12,366 nt of DNA from Neptuniibacter sp. (GTDB lineage: Bacteria > Pseudomonadota > Gammaproteobacteria > Pseudomonadales > Balneatricaceae). Made by a program: the position numbers and the translations under genes. This document shows positions 1-6,044 of this stretch, in pieces; position 1 is the first letter of the stretch; the number at the start of each line of letters is the position of its first letter. The notes under the pieces were generated by a model. The model saw only the letters and a list, made by a program, of their open reading frames with translations, made no database searches and was not told where the DNA came from. Where the stretch lies: assembly GCA_030149405.1 (NCBI GenBank), contig JASBRM010000266.1:1-12366 (forward strand), written 5' to 3'.

Positions 1-584
1 TTCATAACTTCACCCAGAAGAGTTGCAGTTGCAGGTGTCTCTTCAGATGGCTTAACCACGACAGTGTTACCGCAGGCGAGGGCAGGACCCACCTTCCAGG
101 TCATCAACAGCAGCGGAAGGTTCCAAGGGCTGACTACCGCGATTACCCCTTTGGGTGAACGGTGGCCGTAGTTGAGAGCGCTTTTACCGTCTGGAGTATC
201 TAGTTTGAATGCTTCAGTCGGGTGGTTAGCCAGTGTCTCGGAAAAGGCTTTGAAGTTTGCGGCACCACGTGGAATATCGATGTGTGATGCAATCTTTTGT
301 GGTTTACCTGTATCAAGGCACTCGGCTTCCAGAAACTCATCAAATCGCTCGTTGATACGGTCTGCAACTTTGTTAAGCAGATCGATGCGCTGAGCCTGAG
401 TCATTTTGCCCCATGGACCTTTCATCGCAGCTTTGGCTGCTTTTACCGCAGCGTCGACTTCTGGTTGGCCCGCTTCATGGACCATACCGATCAGGGAGTC
501 ATCCACTGGGCAGCGGTTTTCAAATGTTTTACCGCTGGCCGTGCCAACAAACTGACCGTTTATAAAGTTTTTAAATTCTTTCAT
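1..584 (-). CDS. dmpC: 2-hydroxymuconic semialdehyde dehydrogenase, N-terminal part (cut by window edge)
   Basis: NAD-dependent aldehyde dehydrogenase that would oxidise 2-hydroxymuconic semialdehyde, the product of catechol meta-cleavage, to 2-hydroxymuconate in the cytoplasm. I translated the minus strand from the ATG at 582-584. About 194 residues are present and begin MKEFKNFINGQFV. They include the aldehyde dehydrogenase SPWN motif (residues 152-155, with the oxyanion-hole Asn at 155) and the following cofactor-binding KPSEETP stretch (178-184). The catalytic cysteine and glutamate lie in the missing C-terminal part, beyond base 1. The family is typically close to 490 residues, so well over half the gene is outside. 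It sits 120 bp downstream of catechol 2,3-dioxygenase on the same strand, as xylG follows xylE and dmpC follows dmpB, and that context is the main reason for preferring this substrate over other aldehydes. A GAGAA stretch about 12 bases before the ATG is a weak ribosome binding site. Confidence 0.88.
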   Translation of the reverse strand, partial: MKEFKNFINGQFVGTASGKTFENRCPVDDSLIGMVHEAGQPEVDAAVKAAKAAMKGPWGKMTQAQRIDLLNKVADRINERFDEFLEAECLDTGKPQKIASHIDIPRGAANFKAFSETLANHPTEAFKLDTPDGKSALNYGHRSPKGVIAVVSPWNLPLLLMTWKVGPALACGNTVVVKPSEETPATATLLGEVM

Positions 585-654
585 TCTTAAATTCTCAAGC
601 CAGATCAACAATCCAGATCCTTTACCCACAGCAACAACAGAACAGTCTTGCTAA

Positions 655-695
655 ACCACAGCCCCAAGGGGTAAAGGAAACTAAAAGGCTGTGGT
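655..695 (-). other. Intercistronic stem-loop between dioxygenase and dehydrogenase genes
   Basis: A perfect 9-bp inverted repeat, ACCACAGCC (655-663) and GGCTGTGGT (687-695), surrounds a 23-base loop that contains a second small dyad (CCCC-AA-GGGG). It lies just after the catechol 2,3-dioxygenase stop codon. In the direction of the operon transcript it is not followed by a T-run, so it is more likely an mRNA processing, stabilising or partial attenuation element than a full terminator. Read on the plus strand it is followed by CTATTTTTC and could stop antisense transcription. Confidence 0.55.
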
Positions 696-704
696 CTATT
701 TTTC

Positions 705-1628
705 TTAAGTCAGAACCGTGAGGAAACGGTCGTTGAGAACACGGTCGTGGTAGAAGATCGCTTTACCCAACTCTTCAGTTGTCCAGGTTACTGGTTCATG
801 ATCCGGATAGTGGTAGTCGCCTTCACAGAAGACTTCAGAGCGGTTACCTGATGGGTCAAAGAAGTAGATCGTTTTACCGTGAGTCAGGCCATGGCGGGTT
901 GGACCTATATCCAGAGATACATCTTCCATGGAGATTAAGTCTGCCGCGCGCAATACGTCTTCCCAGGTGTTCAGGAAGAAAGATGCATGGTGGAATTTGC
1001 CTGGTTCTGGGTGCTCAATAAACGCGACATCATGAGCTTTCATGCTGACTGATAAGAAGCCAGCGATGCGAGTGCCTTCATCATCTAGAACTTGCTCCGC
1101 GAGGTCGAATCCCAGTATTTTTTGGAACAGATCAATAGTGCCCGCGATGTTATTTCCGTACAGAAGGCAGTGATCGAAGCGGGTTGCTTTCATGCCCTTA
1201 AGGCCACGAGGCCAGGCTTCAGGGTTGACATTAGATACCCCCCATTTACCCGTTTGTTCTTTCTCAGCGAAGATCTCGAACATGTGGCCTGTTGGAGAAT
1301 CAAAACGGATACGGCGACCGCAGCCATTCAATTCACCTGCTGGGATTTCTTCAGTGTTACAGCCGTATTCGATTAACTCTTGGTGAAGCTTGTTCAGTGT
1401 TTCATTGTCCAGAACCTTGTAGCTTACAAAGTCCATGCCAGGTTCGTCTGCTTCGCGCAGAACCACCGAAAACTTGTCTACTTCGGTCCATCCTTTCAAA
1501 TACACACGGCCCTGAGGGTCACGTTCCACTTCGATCAAACCAATCAGGTCACGATAGTGTTTAAGTGCTTCTTCCATATCCAATACACGAAGTTGGATGT
1601 GGCCCGGACGCATAACCCCTTTTTTCAT
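705..1628 (-). CDS. dmpB: Catechol 2,3-dioxygenase (extradiol, type I)
   Basis: Fe(II)-dependent extradiol dioxygenase that opens catechol (and probably alkylcatechols) next to the two hydroxyls to give 2-hydroxymuconic semialdehyde. It is a 307-residue protein of the vicinal-oxygen-chelate fold with two repeated modules. Residue numbering agrees with TOL plasmid XylE: iron ligands His153 (in FDH), His214 (in KFHH) and Glu265 (in SEVF), and active-site His199, His246 and Tyr255, are all present, so the enzyme should be active. The chosen ATG at 1628 has a GAGG eight bases upstream; a second Met at residue 6 is a less likely start. It is the second gene of the operon, 23 bp after the ferredoxin that in TOL/dmp systems re-reduces its oxidised iron. 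Transcription is predicted from the sigma-54 promoter near 2032-2046. No truncation or odd residue is seen. Confidence 0.96.
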   Translation of the reverse strand: MKKGVMRPGHIQLRVLDMEEALKHYRDLIGLIEVERDPQGRVYLKGWTEVDKFSVVLREADEPGMDFVSYKVLDNETLNKLHQELIEYGCNTEEIPAGELNGCGRRIRFDSPTGHMFEIFAEKEQTGKWGVSNVNPEAWPRGLKGMKATRFDHCLLYGNNIAGTIDLFQKILGFDLAEQVLDDEGTRIAGFLSVSMKAHDVAFIEHPEPGKFHHASFFLNTWEDVLRAADLISMEDVSLDIGPTRHGLTHGKTIYFFDPSGNRSEVFCEGDYHYPDHEPVTWTTEELGKAIFYHDRVLNDRFLTVLT

Positions 1629-1651
1629 GTAACTATCCTCAATTATTATTT

Positions 1652-1972
1652 TTAATCGTTCGCTACTCTGGGTAACTGCGTAAGCTCGGCTTCAATCTTC
1701 ATATCGCTGGCAGGAAAAATACGGCAGGCCAAAACAATGCCTTGCTCGAGATCCTCTTCAGATATATGCGCCTTGCTCATGCGTTTGCTGGTAAATTCAC
1801 CTTCGATCACTTTGATTTTGCAGACTCCACAACCACCGCCGCGACAGCCCACATCAATGCAACCGGAATTGAATCTTTCCATGCCCACTAAAAGACTGTT
1901 GTCAGAAGAGCAGAAAAACTCCTGGTCCTGATTAATTACCTGAATCTGGAATTTTGTTGTTATCTGATTCAT
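1652..1972 (-). CDS. dmpQ: Plant-type 2Fe-2S ferredoxin, XylT/DmpQ-like
   Basis: Small (106-residue) chloroplast-type ferredoxin. In TOL and dmp pathways this protein reactivates catechol 2,3-dioxygenase by reducing its inactive Fe(III) form, for example after damage by substituted catechols. The cluster ligands are visible as Cys43-X4-Cys48-X2-Cys51 and Cys83, inside the [10 protein letters not shown] signature. An extra Cys38 sits five residues before the first ligand. It is the first gene of the operon, directly upstream of the dioxygenase it would serve. The ATG at 1970-1972 has no clear ribosome binding site at normal distance. It overlaps the stop of an 8-codon upstream frame, which may feed ribosomes to it. 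Assignment rests on the cysteine pattern, size and gene order; a role as electron donor to a hydroxylase is less likely because none is adjacent. Confidence 0.92.
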   Translation of the reverse strand: MNQITTKFQIQVINQDQEFFCSSDNSLLVGMERFNSGCIDVGCRGGGCGVCKIKVIEGEFTSKRMSKAHISEEDLEQGIVLACRIFPASDMKIEAELTQLPRVAND

Positions 1973-1995
1973 TTAATAGTCTCTGGCAATTTCAT
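1969..1995 (-). other. Possible leader mini-ORF overlapping the ferredoxin start
   Basis: In the short leader between the predicted transcript start (about 2020) and the ferredoxin there is an ATG at 1993-1995 that encodes MKLPETIK. It stops at a TGA overlapping the ferredoxin ATG (ATGA arrangement). The ferredoxin lacks a well placed Shine-Dalgarno sequence, so coupled translation is possible. The mini-ORF itself has only a GAAGAA stretch immediately before its ATG, so it may equally be chance. Confidence 0.2.
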
Positions 1996-2030
1996 TTCTT
2001 CGCAGTACAACGACTGCTGATTAGCTATAG

Positions 2031-2046
2031 AGCAATGGCTGTGCCA
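2031..2046 (-). promoter_or_regulatory. Sigma-54 (-24/-12) promoter of the meta-cleavage operon
   Basis: Reading the minus strand, TGGCAC (2046-2041), a 5-base spacer AGCCA, then TTGC (2035-2032) followed by T. This matches the sigma-54 consensus TGGCAC-N5-TTGC at every conserved base, including the invariant GG and GC. Counting from the GC as -13/-12 puts transcription start near 2020, giving a leader of about 48 bases before the ferredoxin ATG. The two sigma-54-dependent regulators at 8623-12052 are the natural activators. Confidence 0.88.
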
Positions 2047-2165
2047 GAGTCGATTTTTACTTGATTTATGGTTATTAACTCATTGAAATTTAATTGGAAA
2101 ATTTGTTCGGGTGTCTTGTTGATGTATCTTGTCAATTAAGAAAATTAACAGAGGAAATTATCAAA

Positions 2166-2210
2166 TGATTAAACTGATCAAGTGCCTGATGATGAGTTGA
2201 TTAAATGATC
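2166..2210 (-). promoter_or_regulatory. Paired upstream activating sequences for a DmpR/XylR-type regulator
   Basis: Two near-identical elements read on the plus strand as TGATTAAACTGATC (2166-2179) and TGATTAAATGATC (2198-2210). The second is extended to TTGATTAAATGATCGAA (2197-2213), an imperfect palindrome with TTGAT/ATC-type arms. Their starts are 32 bp apart, close to three helical turns. They centre about 152 and 184 bp upstream of the predicted sigma-54 start. XylR and DmpR bind two such palindromic sites at this range and phase. The stretch between them and the promoter is AT-rich, fitting DNA bending, but I saw no convincing IHF consensus. Confidence 0.65.
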
Positions 2211-2322
2211 GAAAGGGTGGTTTTGGGGAACGTTTGAGTCATTTATGTAGTCGTTTTCCTCAAACCAAAAGACTTAAAAAGACCGGTTTTCCTGGCTGAT
2301 ACAGGTAATTTAATTCCGGGTT

Positions 2323-2331
2323 TGGTATAAC
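2323..2331 (+). promoter_or_regulatory. Possible extended -10 promoter for the NYN gene
   Basis: TGG-TATAAC is an extended -10 type element (TGnTATAAT with one mismatch) 30 bases before the NYN start codon. No good -35 is seen at the matching distance. The rest of the divergent 390-bp region (1973-2361) holds the sigma-54 promoter and its activating sites on the other strand. Confidence 0.35.
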
Positions 2332-2361
2332 TTCAGCTCTTTAAGCCTGCGGGGAACCTTG

Positions 2362-2838
2362 ATGAAAAAAGTAGCGTTGTTTGTTGATGTTCAGAATGTT
2401 TATTACACAACCAGGCAAACATTCGGCAAAAACTTTGATTACAACGAGTTCTGGCGACAGGTAACTAAAGACAGAGAGGTTACCCATGCATTTGCTTATG
2501 CCATTGATCGGGGTGATGAGAAGCAGAAGCAGTTTCAGAATATTCTCAGAGCGATAGGTTTTGAGGTGAAGTTAAAACCCTTTATTCAGCGTTCTGATGG
2601 ATCTGCCAAAGGTGACTGGGATGTAGGAATAACCATTGATGCAATGGATTATTCTACAGATGCGGATGTGGTGGTGCTGGTATCTGGTGATGGCGACTTC
2701 GATCTCTTGGTTAACAAGTTAAGAATCGACAAAGGGAAGCAGGTCGAGGTTTACGGTGTACAGGCGCTTACGGCGACATCTCTAATCAAAGCTGCCAGCG
2801 AGTATTTTCCCATAGAGGGGAAATTGATGCTTGGCTAG
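2362..2838 (+). CDS. NYN-domain (PIN-like, LabA/DUF88 family) protein
   Basis: Single-domain 158-residue protein of the NYN family, PIN-like folds that usually act as metal-dependent ribonucleases. The conserved acidic set is visible: Asp9 and Asn12 in FVDVQN at the end of the first strand, Asp85/Asp87/Asp93 in KGDWDVGITID, and Asp110/Asp112/Asp114 in SGDGDFD. The metal site therefore looks intact. The ATG at 2362 is preferred: GGGG at 2351-2354 gives it a good ribosome binding site, while an in-frame TTG one codon earlier would add one residue. It is divergent from the meta-cleavage operon and shares its upstream region. No partner gene is adjacent in the same orientation within 180 bp. Target RNA and role cannot be told from sequence; a link to aromatic metabolism is only positional. 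Confidence 0.85.
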   Translation: MKKVALFVDVQNVYYTTRQTFGKNFDYNEFWRQVTKDREVTHAFAYAIDRGDEKQKQFQNILRAIGFEVKLKPFIQRSDGSAKGDWDVGITIDAMDYSTDADVVVLVSGDGDFDLLVNKLRIDKGKQVEVYGVQALTATSLIKAASEYFPIEGKLMLG

Positions 2839-2966
2839 AGAAACATACCCAGAAATCTATACACAATTAATTTGATTAGTTAGATAACATATACTGCAAC
2901 TTTTAGTTTTTAGTCAGCGCTGCATGTTTTACTGCTCACATACGAGATTATCGTTAAACAGGACTT

Positions 2967-3003
2967 TTACACATTGGAACTATGCATGTGAATGAATGTG
3001 TAA
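2967..3003. repeat. 9-bp perfect inverted repeat upstream of the DUF922 gene
   Basis: TTACACATT (2967-2975) and AATGTGTAA (2995-3003) are perfect reverse complements separated by 19 bases, with the small palindrome ATGCAT at the centre. The right arm ends three bases before the GGGG of the next gene's ribosome binding site. It could be an operator for an unknown dimeric regulator or a hairpin in the 5' leader controlling translation. Nothing else is recognisable in the 2839-3019 gap. Confidence 0.45.
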
Positions 3004-3019
3004 TTGGGGTTAATTGATT

Positions 3020-3595
3020 ATGAATCATCTTGCCGCACTTTTTATCTTGCTCGTGTTTTTATCTGGCAAAGCTTTTAGCACCCCAAATATCACTGAAACA
3101 ACTTCCTACTATTCCGTAGAGCCCAAAAGTGTTTCCGATATGTATCAGGTTTTCATGAGCTCCAGCCCAATTATGAAAGAAGGTAAAACTTATTTGGGTA
3201 CAACCAAATGGAAGGTGTGGTGGGTATGGAGCTGGAAATACAAGAATAACCGTTGCTACATGAAAAATGTCGATGCGTTTGTCGATATTGAATATATGAT
3301 GCCCAAATTAGCTATAAAAACGTATACGGCAGATATCCTTTTTATTTGGGATAAGTGGTACTCAAGATTAGAGAAACATGAACAGAACCATGCCAGGTAT
3401 GCTTTAGAAACTGCAAAGCTTGGTCAGAAAGAGATTCTGAATATCCCGTCTGAAAGAAAATGTGAGCAACTTAATGCCTCAGCTGAACTGCTTTCGAAGG
3501 AGTTGGTTGAGAAGCTTAGACAAAAAAACCGGCTTTACGACATGCGAACAATTCACGGACGAACTGAAGGTGCTGATCTTCAAGAATATCTGTAG
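3020..3595 (+). CDS. Secreted DUF922-type putative zinc-dependent protease
   Basis: A 191-residue protein with an N-terminal signal peptide (hydrophobic residues about 4-15, likely cleavage after GKAFS near residue 20), so probably periplasmic or exported. It carries an HEXXH zinc-protease motif, HEQNH at residues 120-124. A C-terminal YDxxTxHGxxxGA stretch (173-185) contains His179, a plausible third metal ligand; both match the DUF922 pattern of predicted secreted zinc proteases. Cys79 and Cys148 may form a disulfide. The ATG at 3020 lies 10 bases after GGGG (3006-3009); an in-frame TTG at 3014 would be too close. It converges on the LysR gene, with 13 bp between the stops. The family has no well-established substrate, and the link to neighbouring aromatic genes is unclear. 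Confidence 0.78.
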   Translation: MNHLAALFILLVFLSGKAFSTPNITETTSYYSVEPKSVSDMYQVFMSSSPIMKEGKTYLGTTKWKVWWVWSWKYKNNRCYMKNVDAFVDIEYMMPKLAIKTYTADILFIWDKWYSRLEKHEQNHARYALETAKLGQKEILNIPSERKCEQLNASAELLSKELVEKLRQKNRLYDMRTIHGRTEGADLQEYL

Positions 3596-3608
3596 TCGGT
3601 TCAGTTAC

Positions 3609-4493
3609 TTAACAGCCCCTCAAGGATTCCCTGATTAATTCTAAGACTGCTGAAACTTTTGCCGACAGGTGTTTACGGTGTGAGTAAATAACATTGATAG
3701 GGATTTCAGTTGGGTTGAATTCATCCAATACGATAACCAGATTACCTCTATCGAGGGCATCCTGTACCGCAAACTGCGGTGAAGAGCAGATGCCCAGTCC
3801 TGCGCAAGCAAGTTTTCCCGCCGCGACTGCGCTGTTGACCTTCATAATGCTGTTTGGCTTTATATTTAAAATCTTCTTACCGTCTTTAAACGACCAGTAG
3901 TTGTAACGGTTGTTAGTATCAAAGATGCATGGCAGTTTCTGTAGATCTACAGGCGACTCAGGTTGGCCATGCTTTTCTATAAAAGCTGGCGATGCGCACA
4001 AAACCATTTTAGTTGTACTTATCTTTCTTGCGATTAGAGCCGAATCTTCTAGCTGACCAATTCTGATCGCCATATCAAACCCTTCCGCGACGATGTCTAC
4101 AAAACGATCATTAAGGGATAAATCAATCTGAAGTTGCGGATGATTTTTGATCATATCTGCAAACAGTGGCGCGAGAACCAATTCACCAAACGTTGTCGGG
4201 GCAGTGATCCGGATCTCTCCAACGAGACTTTCATGTTCCTGACGCACTTTTGCTTCAAGCGAGGCTATATCGTCCAGAACACGCTTAGCTTCCTCATAAT
4301 AATTAAGGCCTGTCGACGTCAGTTTAATGCTTCTGGTTGTTCGGGTGACAAGTTGCACATCCAGATTTTCTTCAAGCTGGCTGATATGGGTACTGACTAA
4401 TGCTGTGGTTTTGCCGATACGTCTGGCAGCAGCTGTGAAATTGCCTTCTTCTACGACAGCTATAAAGGAGGCCATCAGGTTCAGTTTATCCAT
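3609..4493 (-). CDS. LysR-family transcriptional regulator (YhaJ-like context)
   Basis: A 294-residue LysR-type regulator. An N-terminal winged helix-turn-helix spans residues 1-60, with the recognition region around 17-36 (GNFTAAARRIGKTTALVSTH). A linker helix runs to about 88 and a substrate-binding domain of two periplasmic-binding-protein-like lobes covers about 90-290. It is transcribed away from the DoxX-reductase-dioxygenase cassette, with 117 bp between the start codons. This is the usual layout of a LysR regulator controlling its divergent neighbours in response to a small ligand. In E. coli the LysR protein YhaJ regulates yqjF (DoxX family), next to yqjG, and is known as a sensor of dinitrotoluene breakdown products; the same families here make a quinone- or catechol-type inducer plausible but unproven. 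Confidence 0.9.
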   Translation of the reverse strand: MDKLNLMASFIAVVEEGNFTAAARRIGKTTALVSTHISQLEENLDVQLVTRTTRSIKLTSTGLNYYEEAKRVLDDIASLEAKVRQEHESLVGEIRITAPTTFGELVLAPLFADMIKNHPQLQIDLSLNDRFVDIVAEGFDMAIRIGQLEDSALIARKISTTKMVLCASPAFIEKHGQPESPVDLQKLPCIFDTNNRYNYWSFKDGKKILNIKPNSIMKVNSAVAAGKLACAGLGICSSPQFAVQDALDRGNLVIVLDEFNPTEIPINVIYSHRKHLSAKVSAVLELIRESLRGC

Positions 4494-4512
4494 GGCGAAA
4501 ACTATAGTTAAA

Positions 4513-4530
4513 AATAATTTAATAATTATT
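4513..4530. promoter_or_regulatory. AT-rich perfect dyad in the LysR/DoxX divergent promoter region
   Basis: AATAATT-TAAT-AATTATT is an 18-bp perfect inverted repeat between the divergent genes. It lies within the likely promoter spacer of the LysR gene: read on the minus strand, TTGAAT precedes it and TAACTA/TATAGT follows. A second smaller dyad, AATAA-ATGGA-TTATT, is at 4533-4547. They are candidate LysR binding sites, although neither is a strict T-N11-A box, and AT-rich dyads arise easily by chance. Confidence 0.35.
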
Positions 4531-4610
4531 CAAATAAATGGATTATTGTTTGCTTTTGTTGATTAGTCAAAAATTAACTTATGAAATCAATAACGAATGA
4601 GGAAATAAAA

Positions 4611-5033
4611 ATGGCTCTTCAACCTTTCTATGCTGCAACAGTTTTGCGACTGGCTTTGGGCGCAATGTACCTGTCTCATGGTCTTCTTAAGTTGCTGGTA
4701 TTTACACCAGCAGGTACAGCAGGTTTCTTTAGCTCAATTGGCCTACCAGACATTCTGGGCCCTATTACTATGGGCGTCGAAATCGCGGCGGGTATTGCAC
4801 TGATACTGGGTGTTTATAGCCGCTGGGTGGCTTTGGCACTTATTCCGGTACTTGCCGGTTCAATCTTCCTGGTACACGGAAGCAGTGGTTGGTTATTCAG
4901 TAATGAAGGTGGTGGTTGGGAATATCCACTGTTTCTGATTGCTGCTTCCGTTGCACAGTTCTTCTTGGGTGATGGTGCATTCGCACTGGTTAAAAACAAA
5001 GAGGATTCTGAACAGTTACAACCTGCATATTAA
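4611..5033 (+). CDS. DoxX-family inner-membrane protein (YqjF-like)
   Basis: A 140-residue integral membrane protein of the DoxX family with four hydrophobic segments (about residues 8-32, 48-68, 73-90 and 104-120). The first contains LRLALGAMYLSHGLLKL, typical of DoxX. These proteins are linked to electron transfer from quinols or thiols and to redox stress, but biochemical roles are poorly defined. The ATG at 4611 is preferred because GAGGAAA sits eight bases upstream; an in-frame ATG at 4581 has no ribosome binding site. It is the first gene of a cassette with glutathionyl-hydroquinone reductase 72 bp downstream and is divergent from the LysR gene, resembling E. coli yqjF-yqjG. Confidence 0.85.
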   Translation: MALQPFYAATVLRLALGAMYLSHGLLKLLVFTPAGTAGFFSSIGLPDILGPITMGVEIAAGIALILGVYSRWVALALIPVLAGSIFLVHGSSGWLFSNEGGGWEYPLFLIAASVAQFFLGDGAFALVKNKEDSEQLQPAY

Positions 5034-5105
5034 TTTTATTATTCAGGTGTTTTGGTTGCCCGTCTAAGCACCTGTTTCTCATTTTTTGTAATAGGGGATT
5101 TAGTC

Positions 5106-6044
5106 ATGTTGGTTAATGGTATTTGGCAGGATAAATGGCAGCCAGTACAAAAGCAGGATGAGCAGGGGCGTTTTCTGCGTCAGACCAGCTCTTTCCGAGA
5201 ACGAATCTCCGCAGAGCAGGTGAATTGTATGGCGGTCTCGACAGAACCGCTTTACACCCTTTATGTTGCTTATATCTGCCCTTGGGCAACCCGTACTCTT
5301 ATAGCCCGTAGTTTGTTGGGTTTGGAAGAATATATCGCGGTGAAATGGGTTGAACCGGCATTGACCGATTATGGCTGGAAGTTGGCAGATGGTGCCAATG
5401 ATATCGCAACTTATATGCATGAGCTGTATACACAAACGGATTCTGAATTTAGTGGGCGAGCGACAGTCCCTGTCATTTGGGATAATCACAAAGGGCAGAT
5501 TATTAATAATGAGTCTGCAGATATTCTGGATATCTTGAATACTGACCTTGAATCTTTGAAGCAACACAAACTGGACCTTAAACCGACAGAGTTATCTGAA
5601 GAAATCTCCTGGTTTAATGAGCGTATCTATCACAGTTTTAATAACGGTGTATACAGAGCTGGGTTTGCGACTTCCCAGCAAGCCTATTGTGAAGCATACG
5701 AGGATGTATTTGAGACGTTAGAGTGGTTAGAAGAACGATTTTCGAAGAGAGTGTATGCGGTAGGCAAACATATTACTGAGAGCGATATTCGCTTATTTGT
5801 GACTTTGGTACGTTTTGATTTGGCGTACTATGGGTTATTTAAAACCAATAAAAAGCGCATTAGCGATTACCCTAACATTTCAGCTTATCTGAATCGGCTA
5901 TTATCTATACCTGCATTTAGCATGAATACCCGTGTTGATCATATTAAGCAGGGTTATTACTCGATTAAACAGCTCAATCCTAACGGTATTGTGCCGGAAG
6001 GCCCTGAGCTGAGTTGGTTTAAATACCTGGGAGAGCGAAAATGA
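5106..6044 (+). CDS. yqjG: Glutathionyl-hydroquinone reductase (GST Xi class, YqjG/ECM4 family)
   Basis: Cytosolic glutathione transferase-fold enzyme that reduces glutathionyl-hydroquinones back to hydroquinones, using a catalytic cysteine and glutathione. It is 312 residues, against about 328 in E. coli. The family signature CPWA carries the catalytic Cys58, followed by TRTLIARSLLGLEE. The glutathione-binding TVPVIWD and NNESADIL follow (about 120-141). The C-terminal helical domain contains NNGVYRAGFATSQQAY, ITESDIRLFVTLVRFD and NPNGIVPEGP, all characteristic. The start at 5106 has AGGGGA at 5093-5098; a longer frame from a GTG at 5052 adds residues not seen in the family. Its stop overlaps the next start (ATGA), implying translational coupling with the dioxygenase. 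It probably repairs glutathione adducts of quinones formed from catechols. Confidence 0.92.
   Translation: MLVNGIWQDKWQPVQKQDEQGRFLRQTSSFRERISAEQVNCMAVSTEPLYTLYVAYICPWATRTLIARSLLGLEEYIAVKWVEPALTDYGWKLADGANDIATYMHELYTQTDSEFSGRATVPVIWDNHKGQIINNESADILDILNTDLESLKQHKLDLKPTELSEEISWFNERIYHSFNNGVYRAGFATSQQAYCEAYEDVFETLEWLEERFSKRVYAVGKHITESDIRLFVTLVRFDLAYYGLFKTNKKRISDYPNISAYLNRLLSIPAFSMNTRVDHIKQGYYSIKQLNPNGIVPEGPELSWFKYLGERK

Noticed and set aside
5052..5105. Longer start for the glutathionyl-hydroquinone reductase at a GTG.
   Set aside because: The added residues are not family-like, while the ATG at 5106 has AGGGGA at good distance and begins the typical N-terminus.
5100..5567. Open frame of 155 codons on the minus strand inside the reductase gene.
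   Set aside because: It is antisense to a well-supported gene, with no ribosome binding site or recognisable domain; it is a shadow frame.
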